From: Egerieenecus merdigallinarum
GTDB lineage: Bacteria; Bacillota; Clostridia; Christensenellales; Aristaeellaceae
NCBI GenBank assembly: GCA_018711985.1
Contig: DVHS01000160.1
Coordinates: 1-6,052, forward strand
Direction: 5' to 3'
Length of the DNA: 6,052 bases
Shown in pieces: positions 1 through 5,960 of this stretch. How positions within the stretch are numbered: the stretch's first letter is position 1; each line of letters begins with the position of its first letter. The notes beneath the pieces were generated by a model, which saw nothing but the letters and a program-made list of their open reading frames with translations, was not told where the DNA came from and made no database searches. A program made the position numbers and the translations under genes.

Positions 1-29
1 TGTAGGTTTGTCAAACATATTGGACAGTA
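1..29 (+). repeat. Left terminal inverted repeat (transposase 3' side)
   Basis: These 29 bases match the reverse complement of 1026-1054 at 22 of 29 positions. The matches fall in two blocks: the outer TGTAG (1-5) and a perfect 15-base inner block ACATATTGGACAGTA (15-29). The bases between them are mostly different. The transposase stop codon (TGA, at 11-13 on the minus strand) and its last five complete codons lie inside this repeat, so the end of the protein is partly fixed by the repeat sequence. Confidence 0.85.
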
Positions 30-946
30 AAGGAAGAGAGGACATCTCTGGGAGCAGCCCAGTGAAGAGGACGCATGGGGCGGGAGTTGCTGCGACTTTG
101 GTGGGCAGCTAGCTGCCCACCAAAGTCGGCGCGGGAATAGAAACGGTGCGTGTCGTAGAAACGCTTTTGGTCCTCACGATGACTACGTTCCACCTTTCCA
201 TTGTGACGGGGAGTATAGGGACGGATGAGCTTGTGCCGTATGCCCAACTGTCTGGCCGTTGCCTCAAATAGAGTTTCCAAGTTACGCTGGCTGTTGGAGA
301 AGCGATTGGTGAACTCAAAACCGTTATCGGTCTGGACACACTCCACAGCAATGCCTTTGCGGGCAAAATGCGCAACGACCTTGTTTAGAAAGTCTGCGGA
401 AGAAAAGGTATTCTGTTCTTCGTAAGCGCCCAGGACACGATAGCGGGAATACTCATCAATGGCGGTGTACTGGTATAGTTTCAGCTCTGGATCAGCGATG
501 CAGCGCCGGGGTACGACCTTGACATCAATCTGGACACGTTGACCAGGGTATTGCATTTGCTCATAGGGTTTGGGTTTGTAGGGCTTCTTCTTCTCTGCCT
601 TTGCCAGCCAGCCTTCCCTTCGCATCACTCGCCACAGGCTTTCTATGGTACGAGTATAGCCTCTTTTTCGCAGACGTACCCATAGCTCGACGATTTCAAG
701 TTTTGGGTTTCTTCGGTGCATATCAGCGATGAGCTTGAGTTCTTCCTGGGTGTGTTGCCTGGGGTGACTATGAGGTCGTCGGGACTGGCAGGCCAGGGAG
801 TGCAGAGAACCATCGTATCGAGCTAGCCAGAAGTAGATGTAGGAGCGGCTTTTGTTGTACTTGCGGCTGGCACGGCTTACGCCGTATTTGAGGGCATAGG
901 TGAGCAGAGACTGGCGGTATTTCATGTCTTGTGTTATACTGTTCAT
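11..946 (-). CDS. IS481-type DDE transposase
   Basis: A 311-residue transposase that would catalyse cutting and joining of the element's ends. An N-terminal helix-turn-helix region (about residues 10-45, including GVSRASRKYNKSRSYIYFWL) should bind the terminal repeats. A second HTH-like segment follows at about 65-115. The RNase-H-fold integrase core (about 130-300) shows the catalytic triad: D141 in QRVQIDVK, D207 in QTDNGFEF and E253 in HNGKVERSHRED. The segment PYTPRHNGKVERSHREDQ is highly typical of the IS481 group, and MRPLHW near residue 291 matches the usual family C-terminus. No frameshift or stop is visible, so it is probably active. The ATG at 946 is chosen because GGAAGGAG (957-964 on the minus strand) lies 10 nt upstream. 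The region encoding residues 273-285 forms a perfect DNA palindrome. Confidence 0.92.
   Translation of the reverse strand: MNSITQDMKYRQSLLTYALKYGVSRASRKYNKSRSYIYFWLARYDGSLHSLACQSRRPHSHPRQHTQEELKLIADMHRRNPKLEIVELWVRLRKRGYTRTIESLWRVMRREGWLAKAEKKKPYKPKPYEQMQYPGQRVQIDVKVVPRRCIADPELKLYQYTAIDEYSRYRVLGAYEEQNTFSSADFLNKVVAHFARKGIAVECVQTDNGFEFTNRFSNSQRNLETLFEATARQLGIRHKLIRPYTPRHNGKVERSHREDQKRFYDTHRFYSRADFGGQLAAHQSRSNSRPMRPLHWAAPRDVLSSFTVQYV
93..128. repeat. 36-bp perfect palindrome inside the transposase gene
   Basis: Two 18-base arms (CGACTTTGGTGGGCAGCT and its exact complement) meet with no spacer at 110/111, and pairing stops at 92/129. The palindrome encodes residues 273-285 of the transposase (from A-D-F-G-G to H-Q-S-R), which align with the expected family C-terminus, so it is not an obvious inserted or duplicated piece. 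Neither strand has a T-run right after it, so it is not a standard intrinsic terminator. In RNA it could form a very stable hairpin, and in DNA a cruciform. Confidence 0.95.
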
Positions 947-956
947 GAGGCTTGAG

Positions 957-964
957 CTCCTTCC
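957..964 (-). promoter_or_regulatory. Ribosome binding site of the transposase
   Basis: On the minus strand, GGAAGGAG lies 10 nt before the ATG at 946. It supports that start. Confidence 0.7.
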
Positions 965-984
965 TTAGTTGTTGCTGCTACTCA

Positions 985-993
985 ACTATACCA
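985..993 (-). promoter_or_regulatory. Possible extended -10 promoter of the transposase
   Basis: On the minus strand the sequence TGGTATAGT reads as an extended -10 element (TGn plus TATAGT) 38 nt upstream of the transposase ATG. No good -35 hexamer lies 16-18 nt upstream, so the promoter would be weak or depend on the extended motif. Weak expression is common for transposases. Confidence 0.4.
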
Positions 994-1025
994 GATGGGC
1001 GCTCAAGTCTCATCCTTTTTTACTC

Positions 1026-1054
1026 TACTGTCCAATATGTATTGTAGCTCTACA
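1026..1054 (-). repeat. Right terminal inverted repeat (transposase 5' side)
   Basis: Read on the minus strand, this repeat begins TGTAG and contains the same ACATATTGGACAGTA block as the left end. It lies upstream of the transposase promoter region and marks the junction with host DNA at 1054/1055. Confidence 0.85.
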
Positions 1055-1084
1055 TGGCCCCGCGCACGGTACGGCACGGTTTGC

Positions 1085-1113
1085 TTGCCTTCATACGTTA
1101 AATGTTGTACAAT
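1085..1113 (+). promoter_or_regulatory. Sigma-A-like promoter for the secreted-protein/ftsK unit
   Basis: A -35 hexamer TTGCCT (1085-1090) and a -10 hexamer TACAAT (1108-1113) are separated by exactly 17 nt. Transcription would start near 1119-1121, just ahead of the ribosome binding site at 1125-1129. This rules against the in-frame upstream ATG at 1102, which would lie outside the transcript. The inserted element ends only 30 bp before the -35 box. Confidence 0.65.
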
Positions 1114-1124
1114 AAAATCTCAAT

Positions 1125-1129
1125 GGAGG
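1125..1129 (+). promoter_or_regulatory. Ribosome binding site that decides the start at 1138
   Basis: GGAGG lies 8 nt before the ATG at 1138 and 11 nt before a second adjacent ATG at 1141. It favours 1138 over the upstream ATG at 1102, which has no ribosome binding site. Confidence 0.75.
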
Positions 1130-1137
1130 TATTCGAC

Positions 1138-2295
1138 ATGATGAAATGCAGGCAAATGTTCGCCATACTGCTGATGCTGTCGCTGCTGTGTATTCCATCC
1201 GCACTGGGGGAAGAAGTTCCCTCGCTGCTCCACCAGCAGGTGGACGCGGCTGCCGGCAGCGTCAGCTATCCGCAGGTAACCGGCATGAGCGACGCTGTAT
1301 ACCAGCAGCAGGCCAATGCCGCCATTCTCGCGGCGGGTGAAGTGGAGGCGCGCATTACCCGGTTGCAGAGCCTGAGCGCCGATTCTGTGGGACTAACGCA
1401 AACCTATGAAGCGCTGCTGGCCGGGGACGTGCTCAGCGTTGCATTTTCTGCCCAGGGTGCGTTGCGTGACAGCGGATTCACCCATCAGTGGTCCACGGTA
1501 AACCTGGACCTAACCACCGGCGAAGTCATCACCCTGGCCGATCTGTTCACAGATGAAGCAGCGGCACGTCAGGCCATCCTGGATTACATGGAACAGCAGG
1601 TGGCCCCGGAGTTGTCTGCACACCTGGAAGCGGGGCAGTTGGCTCCCCTGCCGGAGACTTTCGCACTGAGCCAGGTGGGGATTACCTTTTATTACGACCT
1701 GGATCGCTTTACCACCCTCAGCGGCAAGGCCGGGAAAATTACCCTGCTGTATACGGAGCTGCGGGATCTGCTGAAGCTGGGCGAAGGTACGGTGCTCACC
1801 CGCTTGGGCGCTGAGGAAGCCCTCACCTTGAATGCGCAAAGCGCTGAAAAGATCCGCGCTGCTGTGGAAGCCGGACAAATTCCTGGTATCCCCGCCGTGG
1901 TAGGCGAACAGCTCACCGCGTTGATTGAACGTTATCCCTTGCGCCTGGACCCGGATTACTTCCCCGGGGGACGGTTCTTCCACCTGGAGGATGATGCATT
2001 CCGCGGGGCTTATGTGCTCACCGACGCGCTGCTGGAAACCTGGGACCACAGTGTGGTGCAAGGTATCCGCACAGACCGTGCCAACTTCTACGGCCTGTGT
2101 ACGGATGTAACCACCCAAGCGGAATGGCGTGCCGTCCTGGGTGAACCGGATGCCTCCGTGGACATCAACGAGGACGACGCCTATTCCTATTATTTGGATG
2201 TTGGCACCAGCGATTACTATAACATTGGCGAGCATCAGCTTCGCCTCCACGCAGATGCCAACGGCATTTTGCAAAGCACATTCGTAACGCAATAA
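1138..2295 (+). CDS. Secreted DUF4163/DUF3298 (RsiV-like) protein with extra C-terminal domain
   Basis: A 385-residue exported protein of unknown function. Residues 1-24 form a signal peptide: MMKCR, a hydrophobic core (FAILLMLSLLCI), and a likely signal peptidase I site after A-L-G (22-24). The cysteine at 18 is not in a lipobox, so a lipoprotein is unlikely. Residues about 30-100 resemble DUF4163 (SYPQVTGMSDAVYQQQANAAI, 43 onward). Residues about 102-215 resemble DUF3298, the extracellular domain of RsiV-type anti-sigma factors, with the hallmark NLDLTTGEVITLADLF (122-137) and ITFYYD (182-187). No transmembrane anchor or cytoplasmic anti-sigma segment is present, so it is not an RsiV itself. 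Residues about 266-385 form a separate domain (YFPGG..., then GLCTDVTTQAEWRAVLGEPD at 319-338) that loosely resembles DUF4309-like folds. It precedes ftsK by 24 nt and is probably co-transcribed with it. Family calls rest on motif recall. Confidence 0.75.
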   Translation: MMKCRQMFAILLMLSLLCIPSALGEEVPSLLHQQVDAAAGSVSYPQVTGMSDAVYQQQANAAILAAGEVEARITRLQSLSADSVGLTQTYEALLAGDVLSVAFSAQGALRDSGFTHQWSTVNLDLTTGEVITLADLFTDEAAARQAILDYMEQQVAPELSAHLEAGQLAPLPETFALSQVGITFYYDLDRFTTLSGKAGKITLLYTELRDLLKLGEGTVLTRLGAEEALTLNAQSAEKIRAAVEAGQIPGIPAVVGEQLTALIERYPLRLDPDYFPGGRFFHLEDDAFRGAYVLTDALLETWDHSVVQGIRTDRANFYGLCTDVTTQAEWRAVLGEPDASVDINEDDAYSYYLDVGTSDYYNIGEHQLRLHADANGILQSTFVTQ

Positions 2296-2302
2296 ACCTT
2301 GC

Positions 2303-2309
2303 AGGAGGG
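2303..2309 (+). promoter_or_regulatory. Ribosome binding site of ftsK
   Basis: AGGAGGG in the 24-nt gap after the upstream stop codon lies 10 nt before the ATG at 2320. It places the start there rather than at the TTG at 2299. Confidence 0.8.
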
Positions 2310-2319
2310 ACACACACCC

Positions 2320-5300
2320 ATGGCGGCACAGAAAAAAGCGCAAAAGAAAAAAACTCAGCCCCAGTGGAGCAGCGACCAGCTATTGATCCGCTATTTGCTA
2401 GGGCTGACGTTGGTCGCCCTGGGCGTATTGATTTTTCTATCCGTGGCTTTGTCCATGAGCGGAGCCGTTTTTGCGGGTACCCGGCAAATCTGCTATGGAC
2501 TGGCAGGAAGTCTGGCCTTTTTGCTGCCGGTTATCCCCATTTGGGGCGGTGTACTGGTGATTCTGTCCACGCGGGTGAAGCCCTCCCTGCGCGCATGGAG
2601 TTTGGCCGTACTCATGTACCTGCTGGCGCTGAACCTGGTGAACCTTCTTTCCACCACCGGTTCCCCGGCTACTTCGCTGATGGGCTACATCCGGCAAATG
2701 AACCTGACGAAGAGCTACATTTCTGCCCCGGATGCCTATGAGGCCTTCCTGGGGCAGGCCTACAACGCCGGGGCAAGCAGCCGCATGGGTGGCGGATTGC
2801 TGGGCATGCTGCTCAGCTGGCCACTATGGAAAGCGCTGGGCATTGTGGGGGGTGTAATCGTCAGCATACTGGCGCTGATCGGCTGCGCCATACTGCTCTT
2901 CCATTTGGACATGAAGGGGCTGATTGCCAAGCTGCGCCATCAAAACCAGCAGCATAAGCAGGAGCAGCAGGAACAGCAGCGAATGCTGACCCAGCGTGAG
3001 CTGAACTATCTGCGCCAGCAGGAGGTCGCCCGGCAGCAGGCCGCCCGGCAACCGGCGGCACCCATCCAGACCGGCCAATATCCTCCCGCGCAGCAGGCTG
3101 CCGGCACCCCCTCCCCCATGCAGCCGTCCTGGCCGGGATATGGGCAGGGCACGCAGCCTCTCTCCCCCACCGGCGGCTATTATCCGCAGGGCCAGCCCAG
3201 CAATGGGAGGGCGTATCCAGGCACTGCCCGCCAGGAGCCGGTGTATACCGGCGGCTTCGCTCCCCAGGAACCCTATCAGGGGGATTATGCGCCCATGCAG
3301 GGGGGATATCTTTACGAGGAATATGCGGATCAGCGCCAGCTGAATACCGTCAACGCAGAAGGCAAGCGGCCCAAAAAGTCCAAGATATTCGGCCGAAAGG
3401 CGGACCGCGCCGCGGCCGATGCGCCCGACGCTACGCCCGTGCAGGAGTCTGCGTGGCCGCCGGTTGCCCCTGAGGAGGAGGAAGCCCCCTGGGAGCCTAC
3501 CCCCTGGCAGCCCCCTGCGGCAAATGATGCTGCTTCCGTGCCTTCCCAGCCCGCGCCCGAGCCCGTGGCCGAGGCGCCCATTACCCATCGCCTTCATGCC
3601 ATGCAGCAGGCAACCACGGAGGCCATTCCGCAGGAGCCTTACCTGGCCCCTGTGGCCCAGGTGGAGCCGCCGCAGCCTCCTGTAGGCCAGGCCACGCAGC
3701 CCACGGTGCAGCAGCAGGAAACGCGCCTGCAGGGCCGTTTCCAGCAGGATGCGCCTGCAACCTCCGCCACCATGCGTGTACCGGTTCTCCAGCAAGAGAA
3801 GCGTCCACAGGAGGTTTGGGATCCTGAGCTTAAGCTGCCCCCTCGACGGGAGGGGATGGAGGCCGCGCCCGCTGAAGCGGCGCCTGCTCCCATCCCCTAT
3901 GTGTACCCCAGCCTGGCGCTCTTAAAAACCCCTGCGCCGCCGAATCCTGCCGGCCAGGAGGAGGATGCTTTCCGCTCCCAGCGCCTGGAAGAGACCCTCA
4001 AGTCCTTCAAGATTCCCGCCCGGGTGCGCCACGTAACCCACGGCCCCGCCATCTCCCGCTTTGAGCTGGAAATGGCCGCAGGCATCAAGGTAAACAAGGT
4101 CACGGAGCTGGACCGGAACATCGCCATGAACATGGAGGTGAAATCCGTCCGTATCGAGGCGCCCATCCCCGGCAAGTCCCTGGTAGGGGTGGAGGTTCCC
4201 AACAAGACCGTCACGCCCGTCACCCTGCGGGAAGTGCTGGAAACCCGAGAAATGAAGGAGCTTTCCTCTCCCCTGGGGGTGGCACTGGGCAAGGATATTG
4301 CCGGCTTGCCCATCGTATGCGATCTGGCGCGCATGCCGCACCTGCTGATTGCCGGCGCCACAGGCAGCGGTAAATCCGTGTGCGTGAACGCCATGATCAA
4401 CTCCATTCTCTTCCGTTCTTCCCCCGAACAGGTGCGCATGATTTTGGTGGACCCCAAGGTGGTTGAGCTGCAATGTTACAACGGCATCCCCCATCTGCTC
4501 ATCCCCGTGGTCAGCGACCCCCACAAGGCGGCAGGCGCCCTGAGCTGGGCGGTAACGGAAATGATGGAGCGTTACCAAAAGTTCACCGACCGGGGCGTGC
4601 GGGAAATCACCGGATACAACGCGGCGCTGGAAGAGGGAGAGCAGCCCATGCCCCGCATTCTGATCGTGATTGACGAGCTGGCCGACCTGATGATGAGCTG
4701 CAAGAAAGAGGTGGAAGAGTACATCTGCCGCCTGGCACAGCTGGCCCGGGCCGCGGGCATCCACCTGGTGGTTGCCACCCAGCGCCCCTCTGTGGACGTG
4801 ATTACTGGACTAATTAAGGCCAATATTCCCAGCCGCATTGCCTTTAAGGTATCCAGCAATGTGGACAGCCGCACCATCCTGGACCGTAACGGCGCAGAGA
4901 AGCTGCTCGGGTACGGCGACATGCTCTACCTGCCCAATGGGGAATTCACTCCCATTCGTGTACAGGGCTGCTTCCTCACCGACAGCGAGGTAAACCGGGT
5001 GACCGACTTCATCCGCCAGCACAGCCACGCGGATTACGATCCCGATGTGCTGGAAACCCTGGAGCGCAGCGGCGCAGAAGAGGACGGCGGCGCGGATATC
5101 GTGGATGCAGGCAACACTACGGAGGGGGTGGACCCGCTCCTGTCCGAAGCCATCGAAATGGCCATCATGGACGGGCAAACCTCCATTTCCATGCTCCAGC
5201 GCCGTCTGCGCATTGGCTACGCCCGTGCCGGACGGTTGATTGACGAAATGACCCGCCGTGGTGTAATCAGCTCCGCCGCCGGCGCCAAGCCCCGCCAGGT

Positions 5301-5346
5301 GCTGATCTCCCGGGAGCAATTTGAACAGATGAGCTTTGACGACTAA
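2320..5346 (+). CDS. ftsK: FtsK/SpoIIIE DNA translocase
   Basis: A 1008-residue septum-anchored ATPase that pumps double-stranded DNA to clear chromosomes from the division or sporulation septum. The N-terminus has a lysine-rich cytoplasmic tail, then about four membrane segments (roughly 25-47, 57-82, 92-110 and 160-195). A long linker (about 200-525) is rich in Q, P and A, with a polar helical start (HKQEQQEQQ). The motor follows: alpha domain about 528-660, and a RecA-like beta domain with Walker A GATGSGKS (679-686), VDPKVVELQCYNGIPHLL, Walker B ILIVIDE (D785, E786) and TQRPSVDV (from 820). The C-terminal gamma winged-helix (about 938-1000, LQRRLRIGYARAGRLIDEM) reads polar DNA sequences. 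The ATG at 2320 is chosen because AGGAGGG lies about 10 nt upstream; a TTG at 2299 overlaps the region before that site and is unlikely. All key residues are present, so the gene looks functional. Whether it acts in vegetative division, sporulation or both cannot be told from sequence. Confidence 0.97.
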   Translation: MAAQKKAQKKKTQPQWSSDQLLIRYLLGLTLVALGVLIFLSVALSMSGAVFAGTRQICYGLAGSLAFLLPVIPIWGGVLVILSTRVKPSLRAWSLAVLMYLLALNLVNLLSTTGSPATSLMGYIRQMNLTKSYISAPDAYEAFLGQAYNAGASSRMGGGLLGMLLSWPLWKALGIVGGVIVSILALIGCAILLFHLDMKGLIAKLRHQNQQHKQEQQEQQRMLTQRELNYLRQQEVARQQAARQPAAPIQTGQYPPAQQAAGTPSPMQPSWPGYGQGTQPLSPTGGYYPQGQPSNGRAYPGTARQEPVYTGGFAPQEPYQGDYAPMQGGYLYEEYADQRQLNTVNAEGKRPKKSKIFGRKADRAAADAPDATPVQESAWPPVAPEEEEAPWEPTPWQPPAANDAASVPSQPAPEPVAEAPITHRLHAMQQATTEAIPQEPYLAPVAQVEPPQPPVGQATQPTVQQQETRLQGRFQQDAPATSATMRVPVLQQEKRPQEVWDPELKLPPRREGMEAAPAEAAPAPIPYVYPSLALLKTPAPPNPAGQEEDAFRSQRLEETLKSFKIPARVRHVTHGPAISRFELEMAAGIKVNKVTELDRNIAMNMEVKSVRIEAPIPGKSLVGVEVPNKTVTPVTLREVLETREMKELSSPLGVALGKDIAGLPIVCDLARMPHLLIAGATGSGKSVCVNAMINSILFRSSPEQVRMILVDPKVVELQCYNGIPHLLIPVVSDPHKAAGALSWAVTEMMERYQKFTDRGVREITGYNAALEEGEQPMPRILIVIDELADLMMSCKKEVEEYICRLAQLARAAGIHLVVATQRPSVDVITGLIKANIPSRIAFKVSSNVDSRTILDRNGAEKLLGYGDMLYLPNGEFTPIRVQGCFLTDSEVNRVTDFIRQHSHADYDPDVLETLERSGAEEDGGADIVDAGNTTEGVDPLLSEAIEMAIMDGQTSISMLQRRLRIGYARAGRLIDEMTRRGVISSAAGAKPRQVLISREQFEQMSFDD

Positions 5347-5352
5347 AGAGCA

Positions 5353-5405
5353 GGGAAAGCCCCAGAGCACGGCCATGATGCCGTCTCCTGAGGCTTCCCC
5401 CTTTT
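5353..5405 (+). terminator. Intrinsic terminator after ftsK, in the convergent gap
   Basis: A long interrupted hairpin begins 6 nt after the ftsK stop codon. The outer arms are GGGAAAGCC (5353-5361) and GGCTTCCC (5392-5399), with one bulged A. The inner arms are ACGGC and GCCGT around a CATGAT loop, with a partly paired middle (CAGAG against CTCCTG). The plus strand continues CCTTTT. On the minus strand the same hairpin follows the ArsC-like gene, but only a weak TCTTT follows the stem, so termination in that direction would be poorer. Confidence 0.75.
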
Positions 5406-5414
5406 CTATGCTTC

Positions 5415-5768
5415 TTATTTGGAAAGCAAGGCGTCCCACTCCGCCTGCCTGAATCCCACCAGAACCGCGTCCTCCGTTACCAGAATCGGGCGCTTGACCA
5501 GCATGCCATCCCCCGCCAGCAGTGTCAGCTGCTCCTCCTCCGTAAGGTCAGGGAGCCTGTCCTTGAGTCCCAGGGCCTGATAGCTGCGCCCACTGGTATT
5601 AAAAAAGCGCTTCAGGGGCAGGCCGCTCTTTGCCTGCCAGGCACGCAATTCCTCCACCGTGGGGGGCTGGGTATGGATGGGCCGGTCCTCAAAAGCAGCG
5701 CCCCGCTCCTCCAAGTAACGCTTTGCCTTCTGGCAGGTGGAGCACTTGGGATATTCCACAAACAGCAT
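5415..5768 (-). CDS. ArsC/Spx-family thioredoxin-fold protein (YusI-like)
   Basis: A 117-residue cytoplasmic protein of the ArsC/Spx family. It begins with a thioredoxin-like strand and a CxxC redox motif (EYPKCSTCQKAK; C9, C12). KRFFNTSG lies near 53-60, MLVKRPILV carries the family's R-P pair (R93, P94), and GFR is at 105-107. Full length matches the family (about 110-120 residues). The whole pattern (PKC.TC.KAK, FFNTSG, DGML.KRP) resembles Bacillus subtilis YusI more than Spx, whose C-terminus and regulatory surface differ. No arsenite pump, arsR or other ars gene lies nearby, so arsenate reduction is unproven and a general glutaredoxin-like role is possible. The ATG at 5768 has AAGGAGG (5778-5784, minus strand) 9 nt upstream. 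The gene is convergent with ftsK and divergent from the partial gene at 5961. Confidence 0.9.
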   Translation of the reverse strand: MLFVEYPKCSTCQKAKRYLEERGAAFEDRPIHTQPPTVEELRAWQAKSGLPLKRFFNTSGRSYQALGLKDRLPDLTEEEQLTLLAGDGMLVKRPILVTEDAVLVGFRQAEWDALLSK

Positions 5769-5777
5769 CGCTCATCG

Positions 5778-5784
5778 CCTCCTT
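5778..5784 (-). promoter_or_regulatory. Ribosome binding site of the ArsC-like gene
   Basis: AAGGAGG on the minus strand lies 9 nt before the ATG at 5768. Another ATG between them, at 5775, is in a different frame that gives only a short unrelated peptide. Confidence 0.8.
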
Positions 5785-5797
5785 TTTTCTTACACTT

Positions 5798-5803
5798 GTT
5801 ATA
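5798..5803 (-). promoter_or_regulatory. Possible -10 box of the ArsC-like gene
   Basis: TATAAC on the minus strand is 29 nt upstream of the start codon, which would give a short leader containing the ribosome binding site. The hexamer 17 nt further upstream (GATTCA) is a poor -35, so the call is tentative. Confidence 0.35.
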
Positions 5804-5854
5804 CCCCAAACCCAGTGAAATGAATCCGTCGCGCTTCCCCGGAAAAAGAAAGTC

Positions 5855-5883
5855 TTGCGCAAAATTGCCATCTGGTGCATAAT
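5855..5883 (+). promoter_or_regulatory. Promoter for the partial gene at the right edge
   Basis: TTGCGC (5855-5860) and CATAAT (5878-5883) are separated by 17 nt. The start of transcription would be near 5890, giving a leader of about 70 nt to the preferred ATG at 5961 or about 23 nt to the alternative ATG at 5913. It points away from the ArsC-like gene. Confidence 0.5.
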
Positions 5884-5960
5884 ACAAGCGTAGTGTTGCA
5901 TAGGTTATCTACATGGTGGCCATGGCTGCCAAATATTCTACGAAGGTTGAGGATGATACC

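Larger units (their letters stand above)
1..1054 (-). mobile_element. Complete IS481-type insertion sequence
   Basis: A 1054-bp element bounded by terminal inverted repeats (1-29 and 1026-1054) encloses one transposase gene that fills almost the whole element. Both ends read TGTAG going inward, giving TG...CA termini. The length, the single uninterrupted DDE gene and the short imperfect repeats fit the IS481 family as generally known. The element is visibly less GC-rich than the downstream host genes, which is consistent with recent acquisition. Its left end coincides with base 1 of the window, so a target-site duplication cannot be tested; the base following the right end is 1055 (sequence TGGCCCC). 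Strand is given as that of the transposase. Family assignment is from protein motifs rather than a database match. Confidence 0.85.

Noticed and set aside
1063..1080. Direct repeat GCACGGTACGGCACGGT between the element and the promoter
   Set aside because: Only two short copies (GCACGGT) are present. It could be a regulator site, but there is no further support.
1102..1137. Upstream in-frame ATG that would lengthen the secreted protein by 12 residues
   Set aside because: It lies upstream of, and partly inside, the -10 box, has no ribosome binding site, and would place extra residues before a normal signal peptide.
1510..2343. A 277-codon open frame on the minus strand across the secreted-protein gene
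   Set aside because: It lies opposite a gene with a clear signal peptide, promoter and ribosome binding site. It runs into the ftsK start and shows no domain.
3142..3149. GGGCAGGG, which matches the E. coli KOPS pattern recognised by FtsK
   Set aside because: A single copy inside the coding sequence is expected by chance in GC-rich DNA, and the orienting motif of this organism is unknown. A genome-wide strand-bias count would be needed.
2824..3795. A 323-codon open frame on the minus strand across the ftsK linker
   Set aside because: It mirrors the Q/P/A-rich linker, giving an L/R/G-rich low-complexity translation with no ribosome binding site or recognisable domain. The plus strand has an unmistakable FtsK gene here.
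3922..4764. A 280-codon open frame on the minus strand across the FtsK motor
   Set aside because: It is antisense to the Walker A/B motor region. Long antisense frames are expected in GC-rich genes, and the translation matches no family I know.
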